This document shows positions 5,923-12,527 of a DNA stretch of 12,528 nt, piece by piece. The notes beneath the pieces were generated by a model. The model worked only from the letters and a program-made list of their open reading frames with translations, made no database searches and was not told the origin of the DNA. Positions within the stretch are counted from its first letter, which is position 1. Every line of letters begins with the position of its first letter. Source of the stretch: Blautia sp. (GTDB taxonomy: Bacteria; Bacillota; Clostridia; Lachnospirales; Lachnospiraceae); NCBI GenBank assembly GCA_030841965.1, contig JAUUSJ010000125.1:1-12528 (forward strand). The letters run 5' to 3'. A program made the position numbers and the translations under genes.

Positions 5923-6771
5923 TTATCCCTTAATACCAGAAGAAGCAATACCCTCGATATAATACTTCTGCATGAAAATAAACATAATCAACATTGGAAT
6001 TGCAGATACAACTAAGGCAGCCATAATGGCACTATAATGAATTGGCTGTGTTCCAAAGAATACCTGGATTGCTAACTGGATAGTACGTTTATCCTCTCCT
6101 GTCATAACTAAGAATGGCCACATAAAGTCATTCCAATGAGATACAAAATCTAAGATAAATACGGTAGCGTATACTGTCTTGGAAATTGGCATTACAACTC
6201 TAAAAAATGTTCCGACTGGACTACATCCATCAAGAGCCGCTGCTTCTAGGAGGTCATCTGGAATGTCGCAGAAGAACTGTCTAAACATATAGATGGAGAA
6301 GCATTTTGCGATGAATGGAACAACCAAGGCTGCGAGTGTATTTACCCATCCTAACTGTGACATCTCAATATAAAGTGGTAACATAATTGCCTCCATAGGC
6401 ATAACCATAAGAGCAATTACGAGATTTAACATTAAGCCTTTTCCCTTAAATTCAAATTTGGCAAGTGCATATCCGCAAATCGAGTTAAATAATAAATCAA
6501 GCACTAAGATTAATGCGATATACACGAAGGTATTCTTAAATACCTGTACCATATTCAGACGAGAAAATACTTCCTTGAAGTTATCTAAAGACGCCTGAAC
6601 TGGAAAAAATGTTGTGATAGAGTTCATATTTGCAAAAATCTCAGACTCTGGTTTTAAGGATGCGGAAATCATCCATAAAAGTGGAGATACGAAAATAATA
6701 CCGATAATGATATTTCCACCGTAAAATAGTACTTTCGTCAAGATTTTTTGTGCTTTCATTGATTTTCCCAT
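5923..6771 (-). CDS. ABC sugar importer permease (MalG/MsmG type)
   Basis: One of two membrane subunits of a carbohydrate uptake ABC transporter (CUT1 type). The 282-residue protein has about six hydrophobic segments, starting near residues 15-35. The cytoplasmic EAA loop that docks the ATPase is EAAALDGCSPVGTFFRVVMP at 176-195. The start is supported by GGGAG 8 nt upstream. It begins 18 bp after the other permease gene, so the two are translated from one message, and it is the last gene of the operon. No ATP-binding subunit follows. In Firmicutes such importers often use a shared MsmK/UgpC-type ATPase encoded elsewhere, which is the likely case here. Substrate is inferred from the GH32 neighbour. 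Confidence 0.93.
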   Translation of the reverse strand: MGKSMKAQKILTKVLFYGGNIIIGIIFVSPLLWMISASLKPESEIFANMNSITTFFPVQASLDNFKEVFSRLNMVQVFKNTFVYIALILVLDLLFNSICGYALAKFEFKGKGLMLNLVIALMVMPMEAIMLPLYIEMSQLGWVNTLAALVVPFIAKCFSIYMFRQFFCDIPDDLLEAAALDGCSPVGTFFRVVMPISKTVYATVFILDFVSHWNDFMWPFLVMTGEDKRTIQLAIQVFFGTQPIHYSAIMAALVVSAIPMLIMFIFMQKYYIEGIASSGIKG

Positions 6772-6789
6772 TTTTCTATCTCCCTTCCT

Positions 6790-7695
6790 CTAGTCTGTCT
6801 CTGCAATTAACTTCTTCATAGATAATGACATAATTACCACGATTACGAAGAATACAGCAGCGATTGAGCAGGCATATCCGAAATTACCCTGCTGGAAACC
6901 TTGTGTATAAATATAATAAACAAGTGTCTTTGTACTGTTCTTTGGACCACCCTGAGTCATTACATATGGCTGAGTGAAGAGCTTCATCGCCTGAATCATT
7001 GTAATCATAACAACGTATTTGATTGTTCCCTTTAAGCCTGGCAATGTAATATATAGGAATTGCTGAACCTTTGTTGCACCGTCAACAGATGCCGCCTCAT
7101 ACTGGTCTCTTGGAATTCCCTGAAGACCTGCGAGGAAAATCATCATCTGATAACCAGCTCCCTGCCATCCTGACATGAAGATGATAGAATTCATAGCTGT
7201 CTTAGCGTTCGTTAAGAAGTTGATTGGCTCCATCCCAAAGCTAGTGAGAAGAGAGTTAATCAAACCTGTATTTGGATTCGAGTTATAAAGTACTGTCCAC
7301 AAAATAGAGATAACTACCATAGATGTCAACTGTGGGCTAAAATACATTGTACGGAAAATAGAAACTCCGCGGAATTTGGATGAGACTAACATCGCCAATG
7401 CCAACGCCAAAATACATTGGAAAGGCACTACCAATACAGTAAAATATACTGTATTCTTTAATGCAAGCCAGAAGTTCTCATCCTGAAATAATTTCGCATA
7501 ATTTTGTAATCCAATAAAGATAATATTATCTGGTCTAACAATCTGATACTGAAATAGTGAATAATAAACGGTATAAATAATTGGAACTACCAAAAATGCC
7601 ACTAAAAGAAACATTGCTGGTACAGAGAAAATATACGCTGCAACTCTCTCGTTTCTCTTTCTACCGGACAGTTTTGCTTTTGCTGTATTTGCCAT
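6790..7695 (-). CDS. ABC sugar importer permease (MalF/MsmF type)
   Basis: Partner membrane subunit of the carbohydrate ABC importer. The 301-residue protein has a charged N-terminus, a first membrane helix at about 18-42, a short external stretch, and further helices to the C-terminus. The EAA loop reads EAASVDGATKVQQFLYITLP at 200-219. The GAGGG ribosome binding site lies 7 nt before the ATG. It is preceded by a 184-bp gap containing a terminator-like hairpin that separates it from the solute-binding protein gene, a common way to make more binding protein than permease. Family assignment is secure; substrate is inferred from context. Confidence 0.93.
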   Translation of the reverse strand: MANTAKAKLSGRKRNERVAAYIFSVPAMFLLVAFLVVPIIYTVYYSLFQYQIVRPDNIIFIGLQNYAKLFQDENFWLALKNTVYFTVLVVPFQCILALALAMLVSSKFRGVSIFRTMYFSPQLTSMVVISILWTVLYNSNPNTGLINSLLTSFGMEPINFLTNAKTAMNSIIFMSGWQGAGYQMMIFLAGLQGIPRDQYEAASVDGATKVQQFLYITLPGLKGTIKYVVMITMIQAMKLFTQPYVMTQGGPKNSTKTLVYYIYTQGFQQGNFGYACSIAAVFFVIVVIMSLSMKKLIAETD

Positions 7696-7778
7696 TTTTC
7701 AGCCCTCTCTCTCTAAAAAATCAAAAAATCTATCTTATGCATTGGAAAGGTCCTCGTCTTTCGACGACCTTATCACGC

Positions 7779-7809
7779 AAAAAGAGCCGCACCGCAAAAT
7801 CGGTGCGGC
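7779..7809 (-). terminator. Intra-operon terminator (attenuating) after the binding-protein gene
   Basis: GCCGCACCG (7786-7794) and CGGTGCGGC (7801-7809) form a perfect 9-bp GC-rich stem with a 6-nt loop. On the minus strand TC and then five T follow. Partial read-through would let the permeases be expressed at lower level. An imperfect second hairpin (AAGG-TCGTC type) lies at about 7747-7771. Confidence 0.8.
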
Positions 7810-7879
7810 AACTTTATGAAACTCATCCTTTCAAATCACCGCCTGACGACTTGAAAAAATGTTCAAAATAAATTCCTGA

Positions 7880-9229
7880 TTAATTTTTGTAATACATGTC
7901 ATAGTCTTCCTGGAATTTTGTTGCTACCTCGTCTAACTGACTCTGTGTATATGCCGCATCAACCTTCTTATTCGATGCTGCCTCAGAGAAAATATTTGTC
8001 ATAGCTTCTGCATAAGAAGAAGAAAATACGGAGTAGGATGGAGTTCTAGGACGAGGAACTGCTGTATTCTCAAGCTGCTCTTTGAATAAAGAACGTGGAG
8101 CTTCTTTGTAATCTGCCATCGCTTCATTCTCATAGGAAGAGATACGAGTTGCAGGCTTTGCGATACCAGCTGCGTATGTTGCTACATTGTCAGAATTCAT
8201 TAACCACTGTAAAAATTCTCCAGCCGCATCAACGTTCTCACAGTTTTTACTTACTGCTGCTGACCAGTCACCACATGGAGAAACTGCTTTCTTTGTGCTA
8301 TCAGATACTGGATAATATGTTACACCCCAGTCAAACTTTGCACTTGCCTCTAATGTAGCTACGTCCCAAGAACCACCAAGCATTGTAGCACAAGCACCGT
8401 TTAAGAACTCATCCTGAATAGGGTCAATATTTGCATATCCATTTGAGATTAACTCTGCAAGATAATTTGCTGTCTCAACAGATTCCTTACTATTGATATA
8501 TCCATCTGCTGTGGAGCCGTCCTCACTTACGAAATCTTTTCCGTTCGAGATGAACATTGGCTCAAGTGCGTATGGAAGTCCCTCACCGTGGTCCATAATG
8601 ATATGTGTTCCAACATAGTCTTTTGTTGTACACTTCTTCGCAATCTCTTCTAACTCTGACCATGTAAGAGGGTTATCTACTGTACGAGACTCGATGTCGG
8701 CAACATCAACACCGCATTCCTTCAAATAGTCTTTATTATAATATAATGCAACAGAAGACTCTGTAGCTGAAATAGCGTATAACTCATCATTATATGTACA
8801 CTGTGCAACTGTAGAAGGTACGAAATCCTTTAAATCTTCGTCTGTGAAGTATTTGGAAATCGGTACGATAATTTGGTTCGCTGCATAATAAGATACAGTA
8901 GATCCGTCTACGAAGAAGATATCTGGTAAGTCATTAGATGTAACAGCTGTTGTAATCTTATTCTCATATGCGTAAGAGTCGGAACGGTCGATTGCCTCAC
9001 GGCTTACTTGAATCTCTGGATGCGCCTCATTCCACTCAGCGATTTTCTCTGTCCACCATTTCTCAATCGCTTCTTTATCTGTAGGACTCCAGATTGTTAA
9101 ATTTACTGTACCTCCATCAGAAGAGCCGCTGTCGGATGAGCCTGAATTACTGTTTCCACCGCCGCAGGCTGCCAATGACAACACCATAGATGATGCTAAA
9201 AATAGGCTAGCAATTTTTTTAAGTTTCAT
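7880..9229 (-). CDS. ABC sugar importer solute-binding lipoprotein
   Basis: Extracellular family-1 carbohydrate-binding protein anchored to the membrane. The start at 9229 is chosen because AAGGAGG lies 8 nt upstream and the protein then opens with a lipoprotein signal: MKLKK, a hydrophobic core and lipobox LAAC with C22 as the lipidated cysteine. An ATG 69 bp further upstream would add residues with no signal-peptide character. A Gly/Ser/Asp-rich linker (about 23-41) leads into the two-lobed binding domain, with NLTIWSPTDKEAIEKWW near its start and total length 449. It is first in an operon with two permeases. Expression is probably repressed through the two operators in its leader. Sucrose or fructo-oligosaccharide is the probable ligand because of the GH32 gene sharing the same operator type (inference). 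Confidence 0.95.
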   Translation of the reverse strand: MKLKKIASLFLASSMVLSLAACGGGNSNSGSSDSGSSDGGTVNLTIWSPTDKEAIEKWWTEKIAEWNEAHPEIQVSREAIDRSDSYAYENKITTAVTSNDLPDIFFVDGSTVSYYAANQIIVPISKYFTDEDLKDFVPSTVAQCTYNDELYAISATESSVALYYNKDYLKECGVDVADIESRTVDNPLTWSELEEIAKKCTTKDYVGTHIIMDHGEGLPYALEPMFISNGKDFVSEDGSTADGYINSKESVETANYLAELISNGYANIDPIQDEFLNGACATMLGGSWDVATLEASAKFDWGVTYYPVSDSTKKAVSPCGDWSAAVSKNCENVDAAGEFLQWLMNSDNVATYAAGIAKPATRISSYENEAMADYKEAPRSLFKEQLENTAVPRPRTPSYSVFSSSYAEAMTNIFSEAASNKKVDAAYTQSQLDEVATKFQEDYDMYYKN

Positions 9230-9263
9230 AGTTTCTTCCTCCTTAAAAATATTTTCGATTTTG

Positions 9264-9277
9264 TGGAATCGATTCCA
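9264..9277. promoter_or_regulatory. LacI-type operator 2 of the importer operon
   Basis: TGGAATCGATTCCA is a perfect 14-bp palindrome, 34 bp upstream of the binding-protein start and inside the transcribed leader. It lies within a 24-nt sequence (9261-9284) that recurs with three differences at 9325-9348. Confidence 0.85.
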
Positions 9278-9293
9278 TGTTGTGGGTTTTTTT

Positions 9294-9316
9294 ACCACAG
9301 GATTTTTTCCTGTGGT
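9294..9316. repeat. Perfect hairpin between the two operators
   Basis: ACCACAGGA (9294-9302) and TCCTGTGGT (9308-9316) pair over 9 bp around a 5-nt loop. In the minus-strand leader RNA it is followed by A-rich sequence, not a T-tract, so it is not a terminator in that direction. It may be an mRNA-stabilising stem or a separate protein site. Confidence 0.55.
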
Positions 9317-9327
9317 TTATTTTGTTG

Positions 9328-9341
9328 TGGAATCGGTTCTA
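9328..9341. promoter_or_regulatory. LacI-type operator 1 of the importer operon
   Basis: TGGAATCGGTTCTA keeps the TGGAA-N-CG-N-TTC pattern with one degenerate half. It lies just downstream of the predicted transcription start (about 9347), where a bound repressor would block initiation. Its centre is 64 bp from that of operator 2, about six helical turns. Confidence 0.82.
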
Positions 9342-9353
9342 TCTTGTGACTCT

Positions 9354-9382
9354 ATACTAGCATCATCTCACCATTCTGTCAA
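9354..9382 (-). promoter_or_regulatory. Sigma-A promoter of the ABC importer operon
   Basis: On the minus strand a consensus -35 TTGACA (9382-9377) is followed after 17 bp by TAGTAT (9359-9354). Start near 9347, giving a leader of about 118 nt that carries both operators. Confidence 0.82.
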
Positions 9383-9588
9383 CTATTTTTTCATATTTTT
9401 TTCACAAAAAATTCAAAAATGTGAATAATATACAATTTTATTTTATTTAATTGTGCATATTTACCATTGTTTTCCTCGGTTATTTTTTGTCTTAAGAGAA
9501 TTATTTATCAAACATTCACAATTTTGTTCTACCCGAAATTTTATACGATACAAACCGTTTTATTTTGTACTCTTTTGCTATCCTACTA
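9383..9588. other. AT-rich spacer between DUF624 gene and importer promoter
   Basis: T-rich sequence with only a weak ACAATT/AATTGT inverted repeat. I see no gene and no convincing terminator for the DUF624 gene here. Confidence 0.4.
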
Positions 9589-9729
9589 TTTTTTATTTGC
9601 TACCTTCTTTATTTTCTATCTTCTTTTTATTTGCTATCTTCTTTTTATTCGCTATCTCCTTTTCATTTGCTACCTTTATTTACTCTCTCCTTTTCATTTA
9701 CTCTCTCCTTTTTATTTGCTCTCCTCCTG
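9589..9729 (-). repeat. 18-nt tandem repeat spanning the DUF624 stop codon
   Basis: About eight degenerate copies of an 18-nt unit (plus strand TTTTATTTGCTATCTTCT, TTTTATTCGCTATCTCCT, TTTCATTTACTCTCTCCT and shorter variants). On the minus strand the units are purine-rich (AAAAGGAGAGAGTAAATG). The first units keep the reading frame of the DUF624 gene, so stop codons recur every 18 nt at 9712-9714 (TAA), 9694-9696 (TGA) and 9676-9678 (TAA). Confidence 0.8.
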
Positions 9730-10407
9730 ATTTCTTTTTTCCTCTTCTCTTAGTCGCTTTTGTTGTTCTTCCAGACGGTCAGCTTCTTTTACGCGGTCTG
9801 GGTCAAAAAGTCTCACAAGATGCATGGAGTTTAAAAATGCAATCACGGCAAAGCCGATAATAAACCAAAAAAAGATGATTTGTCCAAAGAGAGTTGGAAA
9901 TGCGATGATTGCCAGTATTGGGAGGATATTTAATACCATAATAAAAATTGTGTATATGCCATTGCTCATGGATAGGATAAAGGATTTCTTTATTGTCTCC
10001 TTGACTCCCGTATTGAAATAGACGAGTACTGGAAAGATATGGCTTAATACAGCGAGGTAGAAATATCCTACCGCCAAGATTACAACGATGATTGCGAACT
10101 TGATGGAGATATCCCACTGGAAAGCGCAAAATAAATCGAATCCAATAAAAAGTCCGATGGCGAGAAAAATGAAAAATAAAGCTGTTCCTTTTTTGAAGTT
10201 TTTCTTAAATGCGCTGAAAAATGTGGATACAACACTTGGCTCTTGGTGCAATGCGTATTTCATTGTGATATCGTACACTGCACAGGTTGTAGCTCCTAGA
10301 GTGAAGATTGGGATGCTACAGAGGAACCATAGGACGTTGAGGAGGATTAGGTCGATGAGACGGTTTAGGCCATTTACGACGGAACCTTCTTGTTGTAAGA
10401 ATTTCAT
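9712..10407 (-). CDS. DUF624 (YesL-like) membrane protein
   Basis: An integral membrane protein of the DUF624/YesL family, whose members in Firmicutes commonly sit beside carbohydrate ABC importers; the molecular role is unknown. The N-terminal family motif is visible as SIPIFTLGATTCAVYD at 31-46. About five hydrophobic segments follow (roughly 17-37, 76-95, 104-125, 151-171 and 176-193). They end in a highly charged, probably helical tail (RLEEQQKRLREEEKRNQEE, about 211-229). The 231-residue length fits the family. The ribosome binding site (AAAGGA) is weak and far from the ATG. A strong promoter lies upstream, so it is probably its own transcription unit, ahead of the importer on the same strand. 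Its last codons are the first unit of a tandem repeat, and the charged tail is encoded by the same type of purine-rich sequence. Confidence 0.88.
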   Translation of the reverse strand: MKFLQQEGSVVNGLNRLIDLILLNVLWFLCSIPIFTLGATTCAVYDITMKYALHQEPSVVSTFFSAFKKNFKKGTALFFIFLAIGLFIGFDLFCAFQWDISIKFAIIVVILAVGYFYLAVLSHIFPVLVYFNTGVKETIKKSFILSMSNGIYTIFIMVLNILPILAIIAFPTLFGQIIFFWFIIGFAVIAFLNSMHLVRLFDPDRVKEADRLEEQQKRLREEEKRNQEESK

Positions 10408-10497
10408 AATAATTTATCATTCCTTTCTTTGGTTGATTAGCGTATCTGGATATGGATACAGCTATTTGTGAAAATGAATTGGTTAATTATGACAAGA

Positions 10498-10526
10498 AGT
10501 ATAGCAAATCTACATCATTATCGCAA
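10498..10526 (-). promoter_or_regulatory. Sigma-A promoter of the DUF624 gene
   Basis: On the minus strand TTGCGA (10526-10521), 17 bp, then TATACT (10503-10498). Start near 10491, leader about 84 nt. No LacI-type operator was seen here. Confidence 0.7.
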
Positions 10527-10550
10527 GTGGTTTTTGGAGTTTTGTGAAAG

Positions 10551-10602
10551 GAGACGCTGAGAGAGGAGAGGGGAATTGAATAAGAGACGCTGAGAGAGGA
10601 GA
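10551..10602 (-). repeat. 19-nt direct repeat at the 3' side of copy 3
   Basis: GAGACGCTGAGAGAGGAGA occurs exactly at 10551-10569 and 10584-10602, 33 nt apart. The second occurrence includes the outer end of the element's arm, so the arm terminus plus its flank has been duplicated outward. This is the copy-3 equivalent of the pyrimidine-rich tails (read on the minus strand) behind copies 1 and 2. Confidence 0.8.
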
Positions 10603-10784
10603 CAGGTATCTGCCCCTCAAACACGTTCGTTCCCACGATTTTTCGACATACGCTGATTTTTGCCGCCTCCCGCAAACTCGCGCCTTCGGCACGGGGGCAG
10701 TGCTCCAGCGGCAAAGCTAAGTATATCGAAAAATCGCTCCACTCTCTATCGTTTGCTGGGCAGATACCTGTCTCCTCTCTCAGC
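10589..10784 (-). repeat. 196-nt foldback element, copy 3, inverted
   Basis: Same element as at 1372-1567 and 2530-2725, on the opposite strand and again exactly 196 nt. The outer 27 bp of the arms are perfectly complementary (10589-10615 with 10758-10784, beginning GCTGAGAGAGGAGACAGG). Two G/A-type mismatches follow. The arm sequence is unlike that of the other copies. The inner helix is 10721-10735/10637-10651 at the same offset (49 nt from the end) as in copies 1 and 2. The apical hairpin reads CGTGCC-GAA-GGCGCG. Read on the minus strand it lies 117 bp after the MerR-type gene and upstream of the DUF624 promoter. The left flank GTTTCGCCAATACACA is identical to that of copy 2. Confidence 0.92.
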
Positions 10785-10901
10785 TGTGTATTGGCGAAAC
10801 ATAAATTAAAATGCTGGAGATTGCGCTAGATGGACTATGAATGATTTACTCATTGGTAGAATGGAAGGAAGCTTCTTCAAAAATACTAAAATGATTTTCG
10901 T
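10785..10901. other. Spacer between MerR-type gene and element copy 3
   Basis: Contains the conserved element flank next to 10785 and otherwise AT-rich sequence with a GAAGCTTC palindrome. No gene and no clear terminator for the regulator is seen, so the foldback element itself may be the first strong hairpin in that transcript. Confidence 0.4.
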
Positions 10902-11729
10902 TTATGCTTCTGTTAGAATCGGAATATCAATTTGTGTAATAAATTTACTCATATCTGATACTCCGGTAACGAGTTCGTTTATCCCTTTTTCAAAAGAATA
11001 TCCCGTTAATTTTATATGATTTTGCTTGGCATAGACTAACAATTCCTGATAACGTAATATGAGTTTATCATAATCGCCTTGACAATAGGCACGCAGGTAG
11101 GTTCCTTTTGGCTTTGTATAGGTATCTTCTTCTAAGGGCAAGCCTGGAACTTTTATAAATATGGCGTAATAGTTATCAAATTCATTTCTATATAAGTTTT
11201 CAGTTGAAATCATATAACCGTAAGAAACGTCATGTAAATTATGCACCTTATATTTTTTTGTTTTTTCTGTAATCATTTTTAACTGTTTTTCCCATGAAGT
11301 ATCTTTCGTTATTCGTATCATAGCAAATTGGTCCGCTTCTTCCTCTATGATATTGATTTGGGATAAATCTAAATCTACTAATGTGGAGAGTTCCTTTTTT
11401 CGATATGTCAGAGATTTACGGATGGCTTTTAAACGTGAAATATCTTCGTCTATGGCAATAAGCTGTTCATCAAATAAGTTCATAAGTTTTTGAGGGGTAG
11501 TTTTATTCATAAAATTTTTGACTTTATCTAGTGGCACATCTAACTCTCTTAATAAAAGAATTGTTTCTAAGGTTGGACTTTGAGAATAGGAATAGTATCT
11601 ATACCCATTTTCCTTTATAAGAGCTGGTTTAAAAACGTCTGTTTCATCATACCACATTAATGTTTTTTTGTTAATTCCGTGCATTTGAGCAAACTGACCG
11701 ATGGTAAATAATATATTCTCCTGAAACAT
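10902..11729 (-). CDS. MerR-family regulator with GyrI/BmrR-like effector domain
   Basis: A transcription regulator that bends DNA at promoters with over-long spacers. The N-terminal winged helix-turn-helix is seen at about 8-46 (FTIGQFAQMHGINKKTLMWY, then the wing ending NGYRYYSYSQ). A dimerisation coiled coil follows at about 84-118, and then a region of about 150 residues resembling the small-molecule-binding domain of BmrR/GyrI proteins. Length 275 fits BmrR-type members. Start fixed by AAGGAGG 7 nt upstream. It is divergent from the kinase-like gene, and the shared 140-bp region carries a MerR-type operator, so it probably controls both genes. The ligand is unknown; BmrR relatives bind hydrophobic cations or drugs. 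The gene is visibly richer in A/T-ending codons than the sugar locus, which could reflect acquisition. Confidence 0.9.
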   Translation of the reverse strand: MFQENILFTIGQFAQMHGINKKTLMWYDETDVFKPALIKENGYRYYSYSQSPTLETILLLRELDVPLDKVKNFMNKTTPQKLMNLFDEQLIAIDEDISRLKAIRKSLTYRKKELSTLVDLDLSQINIIEEEADQFAMIRITKDTSWEKQLKMITEKTKKYKVHNLHDVSYGYMISTENLYRNEFDNYYAIFIKVPGLPLEEDTYTKPKGTYLRAYCQGDYDKLILRYQELLVYAKQNHIKLTGYSFEKGINELVTGVSDMSKFITQIDIPILTEA

Positions 11730-11741
11730 AAAAATTCCTCC

Positions 11742-11772
11742 TTGACTGTACAGTAACTGTACGCATTATAAT
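11742..11772 (+). promoter_or_regulatory. MerR-type promoter and operator of the divergent pair
   Basis: TTGACT (11742-11747) and consensus TATAAT (11767-11772) are separated by 19 bp, two more than optimal, as in classical MerR-activated promoters. The spacer holds a perfect 7-1-7 palindrome GTACAGTAACTGTAC (11748-11762). The -10 region ATTATAAT is self-complementary, so it also offers TATAAT to a leftward promoter for the regulator. The regulator's Shine-Dalgarno (11737-11743) overlaps the rightward -35 box. Confidence 0.88.
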
Positions 11773-11870
11773 CGAGTATATCGCAAAATGAGAAAAAATC
11801 AAGAGGCATTATCCATGCTAGATAGGATTTCCTTTCAAAAGCGATAATAAAAAACAAAGGAGAATGGATT

Positions 11871-12527
11871 ATGAATATTATTACGATTAGTCGTGAATTT
11901 GGCAGTGGAGGACGAGAGCTTGGGAAACGTCTTGCTGATTTATTGGAATATGATTATTATGACCATGAAATTATTGAGGCACTTGTTAAAAAAACTGGGT
12001 TGAATGAAGATTATATTAAAAAGAGTTTGGAAAATCATGTATGGCAGACCATACCTCTGACTTTTTGCCGCTCTTTTGCGAGTATAAATATGGTCCAGCA
12101 AAATCAAACAAAGATTCTTGTAGAACAAAAATGTATCATTGAAGAAATTGCGAAAGCGGGCAAAGACTGTGTGATTGTAGGAAGAAATGCTGATGTATTA
12201 CTGGCGGATTATAAACCTTTCCGTATCTTTGCTTGTGCAACGATGGATTCTAAAATTCATCGTTGCAAAGAACGAGCAGGTAAAAACGAAACATTGTCTC
12301 GTAAAGAAATTGAAAATAATATACGCCGCATTGATAGAAACAGGGCAAAAACACGAGAAATGATTACAGGAAGCAGATGGGGTGATTGCAAATCGTATCA
12401 CCTTGTCATCAATACTACAGATTGGAATATGAAAGATTTAACGCCAGCAGTTGCAGGGGTTATTTCTAGCTGGTTTAGGAGCTTCTTGTATAATTCAAAT
12501 ATAAGGAATTCCGAGAAAGAAGGTTGA
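11871..12527 (+). CDS. Cytidylate-kinase-like family protein
   Basis: A 218-residue protein of the cytidylate-kinase-like P-loop family (Pfam Cytidylate_kin2). The N-terminal nucleotide-binding loop reads SREFGSGGRELGKRLA at 7-22, followed by YYDHEII at 29-35. The segment IVGRNADVLLAD (102-113) and the C-terminal WGDCKSYHLVINTTDW (170-185) are also typical. It is presumably cytoplasmic and may phosphorylate a nucleotide or a related small molecule, but family members beside regulators are mostly uncharacterised, so the substrate is unknown. The start is supported by GGAG 8 nt upstream. The stop codon ends one base before the window edge, so downstream operon partners cannot be seen. Expression from the 19-bp-spacer promoter implies activation by the divergent MerR protein. 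Confidence 0.88.
   Translation: MNIITISREFGSGGRELGKRLADLLEYDYYDHEIIEALVKKTGLNEDYIKKSLENHVWQTIPLTFCRSFASINMVQQNQTKILVEQKCIIEEIAKAGKDCVIVGRNADVLLADYKPFRIFACATMDSKIHRCKERAGKNETLSRKEIENNIRRIDRNRAKTREMITGSRWGDCKSYHLVINTTDWNMKDLTPAVAGVISSWFRSFLYNSNIRNSEKEG

Noticed and set aside
9294..9316. Hairpin in the importer leader considered as a terminator/attenuator
   Set aside because: On the transcribed strand it is followed by A-rich rather than U-rich sequence, so it does not have terminator form.
9453..9860. Rightward open frames rich in Phe, Leu, Tyr and Ser that look like membrane proteins
   Set aside because: They are read from the pyrimidine-rich side of the 18-nt tandem repeat and the antisense of the DUF624 gene, with no ribosome binding site. 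The hydrophobicity follows from T-rich codons.
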